Source: Chelonoidis abingdonii (lineage: Eukaryota; Chordata; Testudines; Testudinidae). Taken from it: a stretch of DNA of 64,000 nt. The position numbers and the translations under genes are program-made. Every line of letters starts with the position of its first letter. Within the stretch, counting starts at the first letter, position 1. The notes beneath the pieces are model-generated. The model saw only the letters and a list, made by a program, of their open reading frames with translations, searched no databases and was not told where the DNA came from. The stretch covers positions 173,893,058 to 173,957,057 of the forward strand of contig NC_133769.1 in NCBI RefSeq assembly GCF_003597395.2. The letters are read 5' to 3'. Of this stretch, positions 11,090 to 22,300 are shown one piece after another.

Positions 11090-14000
11090 ATGTACACTGG
11101 AGCAGTTCCAGACTCTCTTTCCAACTTACATGTTACTTTTTGCCCCCCTCCCCTATAAAATCCTCCGTTACCATTCTCCAAGGCTTTCTACATGTAATGT
11201 TTTGCCATTCACACAATCACCAAACCATATTTACCTTATCATTTCTTTCTCTTGCTCTGTTCCGCATGTTGTGAAGCTGAATGATGAAATGAGAGAAAAG
11301 ATACTGGAAATGTGGTATCATGATACTTTCTGTACTGATCAGTATTTGCCAAAGTTTAGCACTACAGTATAAGACATTCTCTAGAAAACTATCATCTTAA
11401 AAACAAAAAGGCACCTAGTTATTCCTTTTTATCTTGAATGTTTTCAATGCTCTTTCTAAAAATGCTGTTAAAAAACCATGCAAATAATTTAAAGTATTTA
11501 ACAGACTGGAAAGTAGAAATTAAATAGAAGTATTAGTGTATTTCCCATATCATATGGAGACAGAAGTTAAGGTTCTGATCCTCCAAAACCATAACTCACA
11601 AAAATTGTCTTTCTCACAAGGGTGGTCCAGTTAAAATTAACCAGACTACGGTACTTGAGTGAGTGCTGAATATTTGGGAGCATAAGGTTTTTGGGACTGG
11701 TGCCTTATGTTGCAATGATATACAGCAGATAAGATATTTAATACCACCAATTATATTTTTAGCTAATTAAGGAGGAAAAAGGCAGAAAATTACCTGAAAT
11801 AATTTGACAGTGTCACAAAATTTTAGCTAAAAAGAAAGAAGGACTTTTCCTCTGATGGCTGTAATGATCATTGTTTGGCTAGTAGGAGGTTTGTTTATTT
11901 ATTTTCCTGTCTTTGATTTGGAAGCCTCATAGCAGGAAGAGGTCTCTTCCAGAGGTCTCTTCATGTTACTAATAAAGTTAATGGCACAGCTCCCTTAGGG
12001 AGTCAGATTAAGGGCCTTAGGTTAGTTTCAGGTTTATACCAATGATGTAAGGGCTTATGTGAGACTGAGGATTAATAGATAACTAACAAAGGGCACACTA
12101 TAATAGTTACGTAATGCTCAGCTTTAACTTTACCAAATAATTTGTTTACTCTTACAATTTGGGTAGGAGCTCGGTAGAATCAAGCTTGGTTAAGAAAACA
12201 CTGGTTGACTGAATTTCTTTATACTCAAAAAGCAGTGAAGTTCAATGGACTTGCTATCGATTAGTGATGCAAATTAATTTCTATGAACTACTTGTTAAGG
12301 GTATAATATAGAACTGGTAAAAAAATGCCATTCAAACAGTTTTTGATGGAATATTGTTTTTTTGACAAAACAATTTTTTTCACACAAACTATCTGCTTTC
12401 TGCAGGTAATTTTGAGTGTTCTGGTCCAACTTTATGGTTGAAATCCAATTCTTTGAAATTCTTGGAAAATTTTCTACCAAGAAATATACCCATTTTCCAA
12501 CCAGATCTAATATAATGCAAATTATTATGAATTACTGTGCTTGTTGTCCATTATTGTTGACAGGTGATCTCTATCTCTAGGAACTGTATTACGCCAAGGA
12601 TGCTCAGGACTTCTGAACATTAGGCCACTTAGATGCTGAAATGTGGTCATAGATACCGAACTTTAGACACTTAAGTTTAAAATGTTAGCCAGAACAGGAT
12701 TATACAGTAATAAATAAATAAAACCCACCCATTGCCTACACTAATTTTGTAGTATGTAGGCACCGAAGCTGAGCTGTGTGTTAATACGTTCCCTTCTTTT
12801 TTGTTTACCTTTTGTTAGTGTAATTGCTTGGCAACCAAGCAAAGAATGATATTATCAGTCCCTTTGTATTCAGTTAGTAAAATGTTAGTGTTCACATACA
12901 CACTATCTGAAATCTGAGATTCTCACTGCAGTGATATTGTTTAGAAGAGAAATTCATTGAATAAATAGAAGGTTGAAAAAATAGTATAAAGATGTGTATA
13001 TATCCATCTCTCAGATATATGTACTAAAGATGTTTTTTCTTCTTTGCTTCAAAATTTTACTGAATACCATGGAGAAAACCACTAGACTGAGAGTTATGAC
13101 AATTTTGAACATTATCAAATTCTGTTGCCTCTGTTAGGAGCTCGGTGGTGGTGCTGCTATTGCCTGTGTGAGTTGCTCACAGGGGGCACAAGTCAATTAG
13201 GCTGACAACAAGAATATCAGACAAAAAATATTTTTTTATTTGCAATTAAGTGGTGATTTTCCCCTTCTGTCCAGCATGTCTGGGGCTTGTCAGGGCATGA
13301 AGCAATCTTCATGTGCCTCCAGTATTTTTGCTTCCAATGGGTTGTTTTCACTTGATTTTTCTCAGCAACATGTTCTTGGCATGTTTTCTAGGAAGGTAAA
13401 GCACTGTGTGTCAGATGTGTTCATTTATATATCTTTTAACTGCCAATCATTACAAAAAACAGTAGTCTAAACATGGGGAATAGTTGAGAGTAATTGTGAG
13501 CAGTGTGTATGTCAAATCACATCAAATATCACATTTTGTAACAAATATAAAATAAACTTGTAAAAATATATTGTTCAACCTAGTGCCTCAGACTGTCAAA
13601 GAAACCCAAAGGAGCTAAACCTGTGATTCCTATTGAATTTCAGTGGGAATTAGGCGCCTGATCCCTTTGGTGCCTTTGAAAATCTCAGTCAGATTGTTTA
13701 ATGGGTTGTTGCTCACTTACGGTAATGGTGATGCAATAGCAGAGTATTGCAAACAATGCTACAATCTGAAACCAATCGGGACAGATTCTAGGAGTAATGT
13801 AGTATGGACCAGATTCTCTCCTGAGTTACACCAGTGTAAATGCAGGGTAACTCCATTGAGGAGAATGAAGTTACTCTGGGTTGGACACTGGGATCATCTG
13901 AAATTTATATAATTTCAGACTGGAATACTCCAAAAATATCTCATTTTGGACAGCTGGGAAGAGCCAAAGTTTGAGTGGTCTTTCTATCCGGTTGATAAAT

Positions 14001-14322
14001 TCCTGTCATTTGGCCTCTTTATGCTAATGGTACTTAGTTGTAAACATCTCTGGACACATTTTAATTACTTCTCTCTATCTACTTTTCCTGATTACCTTGA
14101 TGAGGTAAATGCGTGGCGCTCTCCTTCTTTCAACAAAACATGTTCAAAGTTATCTTCAAACATAGCTCTGTCTGCTCCAGTTTTTTCCTGAACTCAGACT
14201 TCCTGTTTGCCTCAGTCTGTAACTATCTGCCGTGAACCTGAACTTTTCTTCTTCTTCATCTCATGTTTCTGCCACATCATTGCCTATCTATGCAACTGCT
14301 TTACCACCACTTCTGCCTAGAT
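11090..14322. other. EPHA7 intron 2, mostly unassigned
   Basis: No exon is recognised. Short pieces of old palindromic repeat families occur near 12600-12690 (ACTTCTGAACATTAGGCC) and near 13600-13690 and 13805-13875 (GATTCTCTCCTGAGTTACACC). Confidence 0.5.
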
Positions 14323-15112
14323 CAGGGGTGGGCAAATTTTTTGAGCCGAGGGCCACATCTGGGTGAGGAAATTGTATGCAGGGCTGAGATAGGAGGTTGG
14401 GATGCGGGAGGGCATGTGAGGTGTGGGAGGGGGTGTGGTGTGCCGGAAGGGGCTCAGAGCAAGAGATTGGGGCAGAGGAGGGGTGAGAAGTGTATGAAGG
14501 GGCTGAGGGCAGGGGGTTGGGGTGCAGGAGGGGTGCACAGTTTGGGAAGGGGTTCAGGGCAGGGGGTTGGACTGCACAGAGGTGCAGGGTGCAACAGGGG
14601 CTCAGGTAGGGGGTTGGGGTGCAGAGTGTATGAGGGGGCTTGAGGCAGGGAGCTGGGGTGCAGGAGGGGTGCACAGTGCAGGCAAGGGGCTTAGGGCAGG
14701 GAATTGAGGGGCGGGTGCAGTAGGGGTTCAGGCTCCAGAGTGGCAGCGGCATTCACTGGGGCCAAGGCAGGCTCCCTGCATGCCTGCCCTGTCTCTGGCC
14801 CCGCGCTGCTCCAGGAAGCGCTGTGGCCCTTGGGAGAGGTGGGGCGGAGGGCTCCGCATGTGCTGCCCTTGCTGCACCTCCAGGTACCTCCCCCAAAGCT
14901 CCCATTGGCCATGGTTCCCTGTTTCTGCCCAATGGGAGCTGTGGAGGTGGGGGGCAGTGCCTGGAGGCAAGGGCCCGGGGACCCTGGGACGTGGTGCCAG
15001 CCACTGCTGAGAGTGGCGCAGGGCCCGCGGTGCCACGGGAGCAATTCCATGGGCCGGATCCAAAGCCTTGAGGTGCCAAATCTGGCCCATGGGCCGTAGT
15101 TTGCCCACCTCG
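14323..15112 (+). mobile_element. Non-autonomous hAT transposon with GC-rich tandem core
   Basis: The element starts CAGGGGTGGGCAAA. Its other end reads TTTGCCCACCTCG on the plus strand, so the termini are inverted repeats. GCCTAGAT at 14315-14322 and 15113-15120 is a perfect 8-bp target duplication, as hAT elements make. The interior is G-rich on the plus strand and CpG-poor at first, then CpG-rich after about 14780. Long spurious reading frames on both strands come from this composition and from the internal repeat. No hAT transposase motif was seen. Confidence 0.8.
14391..14712 (+). repeat. Degenerate GC-rich minisatellite inside the hAT element
   Basis: Roughly 50-bp units recur with the words GGGGCTCAGGGCAGGG, GGTTGGGGTGCAGGAGGGG and TGCACAGT. 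There are about six imperfect units. Confidence 0.7.
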
Positions 15113-15120
15113 GCCTAGAT

Positions 15121-16458
15121 ACTCATCTGTGCCATGGTCCTCGCTCATATTGGCTATTGCATTTTCCTTCTCTGTGACATCTTGAGGTCCCAGCTGTCCA
15201 GGCTCATGCATAGTCAGAATGCTGCCCTCTATTTCACATACACAAAGAACTGTGATCTCCTCATTGCAGTTCTCAAATAACTCCACTGGGTTCTGCATTT
15301 ACTGGCATTTCTGGGTCCAGTTCAAAAATGTCCTTTTCTTTGAAAAGCATTCCATACTTTTTTTTTCATTTTGTCTTTCTAATCTTTTCTCCACTTTATC
15401 GCTGGCCCTTTTCAAAATCTAACTACTACACTGACCGCCTTCCCTACTGCAGTTCCTGTTATCTGGAACAGCCCTCCTGTATCTCTACACTTTTTATGCT
15501 CTATTTTCAAATCTCAGCTGAAAGCAACTTTATCTCATGTTTAGTCGTCTTTATTTTTTTCTTTCCCTCTACTAAGCTTTCTGTCTTGTACTGTGATTTC
15601 AGTCCGTAAATCATTACACGTAAAGTTACATTGACTGTGTAATGATGCTCTGAAATAAGGTGTTTTTTTCCCCTTTGATACTTAGCCTCTAACAAGATCT
15701 GTAATCAGAAAATATTCCAGTGGCATTTACCTCTCCCTACCAAGCTAAAGTATCCATTTACTGCAATTAAAGGTTCAAGTGACTATTTGTTTTATCTGTT
15801 AACAACATAATGATAAAAAATAGAAGTAAATGTGCTGGTGCCAACCAAAGGTGCTGCATTTTAGGAGACCTAGAATTATTTGAGCATTATCTGATCTGTT
15901 TCTATACCAACAGAGCTCAAGTACATCATAAAGGGAGTACTACAACTGCCATTCTGGAGGGAGGGTGATGGTTTATATCTCAGTGACCTTTACGTTAAAG
16001 AGAGCTCGCTTGTTCACTTTTCTGATGGTATGAAGTAGGGCATGAATGTAGCACTTAGCAACAGTCAAACAACATGGGGCCTTGGGATTAGCCATGTTCA
16101 GAGCAATCTTGTGCATGAGAAGTCCCGTAGGATATGATTGATCAAAAAGGCCCACATAAATTATGCATTTATGCCTTCATAGGATTAGATGTCATAGCAA
16201 ATGTGTCCGTGCTATCCTTCACTTAAGTCAGTAAAATCCGCACTGAGAACAGCTGTTTTATTTACTCAGTATTGCTAATTTGTACAATTGTATTTTGGAT
16301 CTCCAACTTATTATCTATTATTATTATTGTATTGTATTAATAAAATCTATAATGATTTTAAGATACTCTCATGTTTTTTTGGGGGGGCTGATACATCAAT
16401 TTTATCATATGAAGTTGGCCACTACGTTGTTTTGAAAAAAAATGTATTGCATGAAAAG
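15121..16458. other. EPHA7 intron 2, AT-rich, nothing bounded
   Basis: No exon or clear repeat recognised. An ATT run lies near 16314-16330. Confidence 0.55.
16447..16458 (+). repeat. Target-site duplication, left copy (12 bp)
   Basis: TTGCATGAAAAG, 11 of 12 matches to 16667-16678. Confidence 0.75.
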
Positions 16459-16666
16459 TTGTTGTAGCCATTTTGGTCCCAAGATATGAGTGAGACAAAG
16501 TGGGTGGGGTAATACCTTTTATTGGACCAGCTACTGTTGGTGAAAGAGACAAGATTCCAAGCTGCACGGAACTGAAGAAGAGTTCTATGGAGTTCGAAAG
16601 CATAGAACTCCCTCTCACCAACACGTGTTGGTCCAATAAAAGATATTACCTCACCCACCTTGTCTC
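16459..16666 (+). mobile_element. Short PLE-derived palindromic retroposon, second type
   Basis: This 208-bp element opens TTGTTGTAGCCATTTTGG and ends CACCTTGTCTC. TTGCATGAAAAG (16447-16458) and TTGCATGAAGAG (16667-16678) form a 12-bp target duplication with one mismatch. Its arms at 16492-16542 and 16616-16666 are inverted copies of one sequence; that sequence also forms the 3' tail of the GIY-YIG-bearing element at 22301-22981 (TTGGTCCAATAAA, TTACCTCACCC, CCTTGTCTC). Between the arms, 16572-16599 reads CTGAAGA, an A, a 5-bp stem with two wobble pairs, then GAAA: a hammerhead-like core. There is no open reading frame of its own. Confidence 0.7.
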
Positions 16667-16678
16667 TTGCATGAAGAG
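16667..16678 (+). repeat. Target-site duplication, right copy (12 bp)
   Basis: TTGCATGAAGAG, 11 of 12 matches to 16447-16458. Confidence 0.75.
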
Positions 16679-17224
16679 TGTAATTTACTCATAACACTGC
16701 TTTTTTGGACCCAATCATGTATCTACTGAAGTCAAAGACAAACGTTCTGTTAACTTCAACGGAAGCAGGATTGGGCTCTTTATTCAGAAGTACCACAGTA
16801 TTTGGAGTCTTCCCGTTGGAACACTTGGACTGAAATGGCGATCTGCAATCATTTACATGCAATTTAGTCTTCATTACAAATTAATGAAGTGATAATTACT
16901 CTTTGCAATCATCTGTGGAGAAGATAGTCATGCTATTTGCTTTATCATGCAATTAATACACCTACATTCAAGTGTTTGTGTAAACTTAGCAGCTTAGAAA
17001 GTTGTTGGGTTAGTGGATGTATGAAACTTCAGTGAAGTTACTGAAATAAAATTGCATTGTCTATTGAGCAATTCTGATTCTGCAAATAGTTATTATTTTT
17101 GTGTGTATCTACCGTAGGAAGTGTAAGTATATTAATGTATATATTGATGCATTAATACAATGGTAAATAAATCAGTTGTAAATCATTGTGAATTACTTTA
17201 AATTTCCAGATAAAATATCTGTTT

Positions 17225-19800
17225 TTCAAGTGCTGATCCTTGTGTGTATTCCTCTGTGGCTATTTATGTGCTCCATGCATCTGAGTCCAGAAGATTTTTG
17301 CTGACAATGTCCATTGGTCTGCACCTGTGCCCTTCCTCTCCTTGTGCTCCAGATGGAGGGTATTAGAAGTGGTGTGGACTGCCTGCCTCTCCAGTTCCTT
17401 TCTACCTCTGTGTGGTCTGAGATGGAATCCTCCAGTGTCCACAGACTGGTCCTTCAACTTCTAATCCATAAATATTGTAAATATAAATATTTGTGGTTAG
17501 TTCTTAGTTTTTAGGAGTTAGTTTAGTTAAAGGTTTTGGGAACCCTTCCTTCCAAGCTTCCTCTCCTCTGTATGGGACACAGGTTATATTCATGATTCTT
17601 GCTTCAAGAGCTGAATCTCCTGCCCGTGATGCTTCCTGGTTTAGCAACAACTATTAGAGCTGCCTATACTGCCCCAGAGAAGCTCATATGTCCACTAACT
17701 GTACTATCTCCTGCTCTTTTCCCAGCCAAACCTGGAAAGCACAAGAGTTCAGACATAGGGAACATCTCAGGGAGGGTGCCATGAGGCCTCCAGTCTGATC
17801 TGGGCAGGGCAGACCTCCCTTCCACCCGCCGTACACTGGGCAGAGGTATTGAGGAGTGAGCCACCAACACTACCACTTCTGACATGGGGCAAGCAAGGGT
17901 ACAGCCAAAGACTCCTTCTCCCAGGCTCACCATAAGGGTAGAAAGCCCTCTCAAAATCCTAAAGAGAAATCCCCTCCCTCTCACCCCTGGATCCACCTCT
18001 AAGTGGAGGACTTCTTCCCCATCACCTTCCAAGTCAAGTGACTCTGTGCCCAGTTCTGCAAGGATCAAGAGTCCATAAGGGTCACTATACTGACCTGCAG
18101 GCTCCGAAGTCTGAGTGCCTCTATATTGGCACTGTCAACAGGAATGGGACCTTTGGAACTGAGCACAGAGAGACGTGAGCCAAGGCCAGGACAACCATTG
18201 GTAGTGACAAAGTACAAGCACCAAGAACCACATGCTTGCATAAGCAGACATCAGCTTCCAAGGGCTGGTGCGCTCGTGCTCGTTCTCTCTCTCTCTCTCT
18301 CTCTCTCTGAATGGGGGTAGATACGCTGCTCAGTATGATGTCATCCGTCAGGATCCAGAATTTCCCCTCCTATCAGATCTGGTCCTTACTACAAGGGAGA
18401 TGCTGACACCATCGATCCATGAACACTGTGACGGAATTCAATCCTGCTTCTGCCAGTTCTGGCATTTCTGCATCAATGGTCCTGATGTCACCACCATTAC
18501 AGACTGAACCTACATTTTCATTTTTGGGTGAATCTGGCATTGGGAGGGACCAATATCACCTCCACTGAGACATGTGAGTCCAGGGAGGGGATCTATAATC
18601 CCTTGGGACCTACCTTGACCTTAGAAGATGGGGTACCCCCTTGGGCCTGTTGGAAACCTATTTCTTTGGGACCACTTTAACCAATGCTGGATCCTTCTCA
18701 TTGGTCTTAATGGGCACCATAGGAGCCGTCCATGTAATATCCTGAATTGGTAAAGCCAAGGGAGCAGAATTTTTGTTCACTCATCCTGCTCCGCATTTTT
18801 TTTGGTGGTTCAAGTTGCCAGTGAAAGGGGTGGACAACAGCTCCCAAGGTCCACCCTCTCAGATGAAGACGCCAAACATTTCGACCTCCTCACAAGGCCT
18901 TGCTGTAAAAGTATGATTTTGTGAACTACTGTAAGATTTCAGAATTCAGAGGCAAAGATAAAGAACAATTTCAAGCCTTTATCAAGGAGGGTAGACTGGT
19001 GGCTAGAACATCCCTATAGGGTATGACAGCCTCAAGATCAATGGTGATTGCATTGTTATGGTGGGCAAATCCTGACTTCATTCCTCAGGATGCTCCAGGG
19101 AAGTTCAATCCCCTGTGGAGGACTTGATGGAAATAGCTTATTTAGTGAAAAGACTAAATTAAACACTCAAAGGTGACCCTCTGCTCCTTGGGGATATATA
19201 TGGTGACACAGAAGAAGTGTCACAGGCAGTCTCACAAGTATCACAAGCCTACAAAGGGGGTATGAACTGCCACAAAAGTGGCAGAGGTGCACAGAAACAA
19301 GCACAACACTCTTCCTTCCCAGTCTGCTATCCAGAATTTTTTTTTCACTGGACCCATGAGAGCTGCAATCAACCTAGGGCATCACACCCTCCTACTCAGT
19401 GGGTATTGCTAGTCAGTCACTCATTGTGCAATATGCATAGGGACCATCACCTGAAGAAGAAAAAGAAGTTACTTATCTTGTACAGTAACTAGAGTTCTTT
19501 GAGATGTGTTCTCCCTACCTGTATTCCACTATCTGAGCACTCCTCCTCCTGTGTCTTAGTCCTTCACTCATGATTTGTGGTAGAGAAAGAACTGGAGAAA
19601 TGGTTGCTCTTCACTGCTCTTTATGCCCTTGGTCCAGAGCACAAGTAGAGGAAGGAAGAGTGCAGTAGTGGACCAATGGATGCTCCTAGCAAAAATTACC
19701 CTCTCTCAGGCATTTGGAGTGCATGACAAGGCCAGAGAAGAATATAGATAGGGACCACACATCTCGAAGAACTCCAGTTACTATAGAGGTTAGTAACTGT
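17225..19800 (+). mobile_element. DIRS-type retrotransposon remnant (gag only)
   Basis: The left end (about 17225-17345) resembles, in inverse orientation, the right end (about 19730-19800). Near the right end a further inverted pair is clear: 19485-19508 against 19758-19781 (22 of 24 pairs, GTAACTAGAGTTCTTTGAG). Between them lies a frame-broken, proline/serine-rich gag-like region (17590-18340). A more conserved part at about 18810-19200 translates to pieces such as QFQAFIKEGRLVARTSL and SGCSREVQSPVEDL, which I recognise as the DIRS gag pattern. RT, RNase H and recombinase are absent, so this is an internally deleted or non-autonomous copy. Confidence 0.55.
18284..18308 (+). repeat. (CT)n microsatellite
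   Basis: Uninterrupted TC/CT run of about 25 bases within the DIRS gag remnant. Confidence 0.9.
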
Positions 19801-19935
19801 TATTTTTAATTCCATCTAATTTAATCTTGAGAGACTTCAATAATTGACCTTATTTGTTCTGGAAATCCTACATTTCATAGTTAAAGTGCAAGACTTGATG
19901 ATTAACATCTAAATAATATTTTCCTTTGAGTCTTT

Positions 19936-20094
19936 GTCCATATATAGAAGTTGCATTGGTTTAATTTAAATCTGCTTTTAAACCGATGTAGTCAATCCAG
20001 TGCAAATCCCGATGTGGACACTTATTTTGGTTTAGTAGTGTCTTATATCTTAAATTAAGCCCATGCCACGTTTTCATGTAGACAGGCCCTTAGA
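19936..20094. mobile_element. Possible small DNA transposon fragment
   Basis: GTCCATATATAG near the start and TGTAGACAGGCCC near the end could be degraded inverted termini. The interior (GTTTAATTTAAATC, AAACCGATGTAG) matches my recollection of a common reptile DNA-transposon consensus. No target duplication was found. Confidence 0.35.
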
Positions 20095-20199
20095 AGACCT
20101 GGAATGCTGCTCAATCAAACTGGAAGCTGGGATTAACAATTTCAGGGTTTTATTCTTCACTAGGTCGCTGACTTGTGATGTGACTTCTGAGAGGTCAGT

Positions 20200-20515
20200 A
20201 GACCCTTCTGGGACTGTTTAACCATCTGCAAAGTGTTGATAATACTTCCCTGTCTCACAGGAGTTTTGTAAGTAGGGTTGCCAACTTTCTAATCGCACAA
20301 AACTGAACACCCGCTCTGCCCCTTCTCCGAAGCCCCACCTCCTCGAATCCTTCTCCAAGGCCCCGTCCCCTCACTACATCTCCCTCCCTCCATCACTTGC
20401 TCTCCCGACCCTCACTCAAAAACCATATGACTGGCAACCCTATTTGTGAATCTTAATAAGTTAATGTTTACCATGGACTACTTTGAGATCATTGGATGGC
20501 AGATGTTGTATCAGA
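20200..20515 (-). repeat. MIR-type SINE split by a hAT insertion
   Basis: CATCTGCAAAGTGTTGATAAT and CTGTCTCACAGGAGTTTTGTAAG before 20272 continue after 20443 as TGAATCTTAATAAGTTAATG and CTTTGAGATCATTGG. This is the order of a MIR read on the minus strand. The hAT element at 20273-20442 interrupts it. Confidence 0.5.
20273..20442. mobile_element. Non-autonomous hAT-type element
   Basis: A 170-bp element with terminal inverted repeats TAGGGTTGCCA and TGGCAACCCTA. The flanks TTTGTAAG (20265-20272) and TTTGTGAA (20443-20450) agree at 6 of 8 positions, an aged 8-bp duplication. C-rich interior, no coding capacity. Confidence 0.75.
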
Positions 20516-21444
20516 TGAATGCTGATCAGAATCAGAATTGATGTCAGTGCACAGAGGAAGGCACTTCTTTGGAAAAAATTCTGATCTGTCCTGAAGAATA
20601 GTTGTGGTCCCTCTGAAAATATTTACTTCCATCTACTTCACACATTCGAAAATTTGTACCATGCAGGAGCTCTGTTTTAGGGCTGAGAACTCCCTAGCTA
20701 TATTATATCAGGTTGCTAGTGTGACATAGGGTTTGCATTTTTGAATGTGTTGTGTGTATCTCTAAGAGTGACAATGAGGTGTGAGAATTTCTGTAACAGC
20801 TAAAACCAGCCAGACTTCCGTATGATAGCAGTTGTATTTCTGTGTGTACATGTAGTCCCGTTTAAAGCTATAAGAATAGGTTTGGGAGTTGTAACAGGTA
20901 TTTTATAAGTCTCAGGGTTGGGTGTATTTTGTCTGTCTTATTTTCTGTTTTGTTTTAATTTAAAATATTAGTCATCTGAGTCTTTCACATAAGTCAGGCT
21001 CCATTCTTGGGTTGATGGATATTCTGAAATTGCTAGCAATCAAGAACCCATTCATGGTGACTAATAATGCGTGAAGTGCATGCTGCATGGCAGCAGCCTG
21101 ATGTTGGTGTTGATGTACTAGAGCTTGTTCCGTATTGAAACAAAAAGATGATTAGCAATGCTGAAGAATTCAAACAAATATCTGTAAAGTTCAGTCCTGT
21201 TTATGCTCCTTATTATTCAATACCTGTGAACATTTGCATGTCCAAATTCTTGTTTGCTTAACGTTTTGGTGGAATGGATACTATAGTCGCATGTTCATAG
21301 TCATTTGCAAACAACAGTATTAATATACCAATAAGAGCTATTCACCATTTGCTGTTGTTCAAAACATTGCTATAGTCATCCATTCCAGGAGCAGAAAGCT
21401 TAGTGTGACTTAAGAGTCCATCACACATGCTGAGTGACCTTGGG
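20516..21444. other. EPHA7 intron 2, nothing recognised
   Basis: No exon or bounded repeat seen. Confidence 0.55.
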
Positions 21445-21734
21445 CAGGTCTACACTTAAAATGCTGCAGCGGGAGGGCTGCCCTGTGCAGCTGCACCACT
21501 GTAGTGCTTCAGTGAAGATACTACTCCACTGATGAGAGAGCGACTCCCACCGGTGCAGTTAATCCATCTCCAAGAGAAGCGATAACTATGTTGATGGGAT
21601 AAACCTTCCCATTGACATAGTGATGTCTACACCAGGGGTTAGGTTAATATAACTGTGTCGCTCAGGTGGGTGGGTTTTTCACACCCTTGAGAGATGTACT
21701 ACTTATACTGATATATGTTTGTAGTGGAGACCTG
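21445..21734. mobile_element. Non-autonomous DNA transposon, probably hAT
   Basis: CAGGTCTACACTTAAA at the left and, inverted, CAGGTCTCCACTACAA at the right form terminal inverted repeats. The interior is GC-rich on the left (TGCAGCGGGAGGGCTGCC) and carries a second partial palindrome (GTGTCGCTCAGGTGGG against CACCCTTGAGAG) on the right. Target duplication unclear. Confidence 0.55.
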
Positions 21735-22291
21735 GCCTAATGGAGAGTACTTGAAGTAACCACCCCCTGGGTGATTTTTTTTCCTCTGTAAAGTAACCTG
21801 CAATATTTGTGTTTAACAATATGGAGGCAGAAATTGGGACTGGTTCATGATTTTTTTTGCAAATGGGAAAAACACATAAATTTGTCAGATAAAATATCCA
21901 AAAATATTTATAAGATGGGACCATATTTATAAGATACCATTGTGATGAGTGTGGTGTAAAATCCTATCTAGCACTGGGAGGACCTGAGTAATCAGGATGC
22001 TATACAAGGTAAGCTAATGGTATTTTTTTAGTAATTGTGGTAGCAAAGCCAAAGTGGACTGGATCATGGTACCAGATGAACTAAACGGCAATCTCTGAAG
22101 TAGGTTGCTTTCTAGTGAGAGACATCTAAAGAAACCGTTAAAGTCCTAAAATTTCATTATGAACTAATTGAATTCCAAGAGTGGCCAATGACAGACCATG
22201 AATTTCTCTTGAGATGCCTGTTTAAACCTGGTAACAGACTTTTTCAACTGTTTAGAGTATCTAAGTATGAGGATATACACAGTGATGAGCC
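21735..22291. other. EPHA7 intron 2, nothing recognised
   Basis: AT-rich with no bounded repeat found. Confidence 0.5.
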
Positions 22292-22300
22292 TTAAAAAGT
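22292..22300 (+). repeat. Target-site duplication, left copy (9 bp)
   Basis: TTAAAAAGT, identical to 22982-22990. Confidence 0.7.

Noticed and set aside
14391..14712. Regularly repeated words that might be a CRISPR array
   Set aside because: Units are adjacent and degenerate with no unique spacers, and the DNA is vertebrate.
14753..15298. A 181-codon minus-strand open frame and overlapping frames on both strands
   Set aside because: It covers the GC-rich end of a hAT element with exact target duplications and runs past the element border. The composition alone explains the lack of stops.
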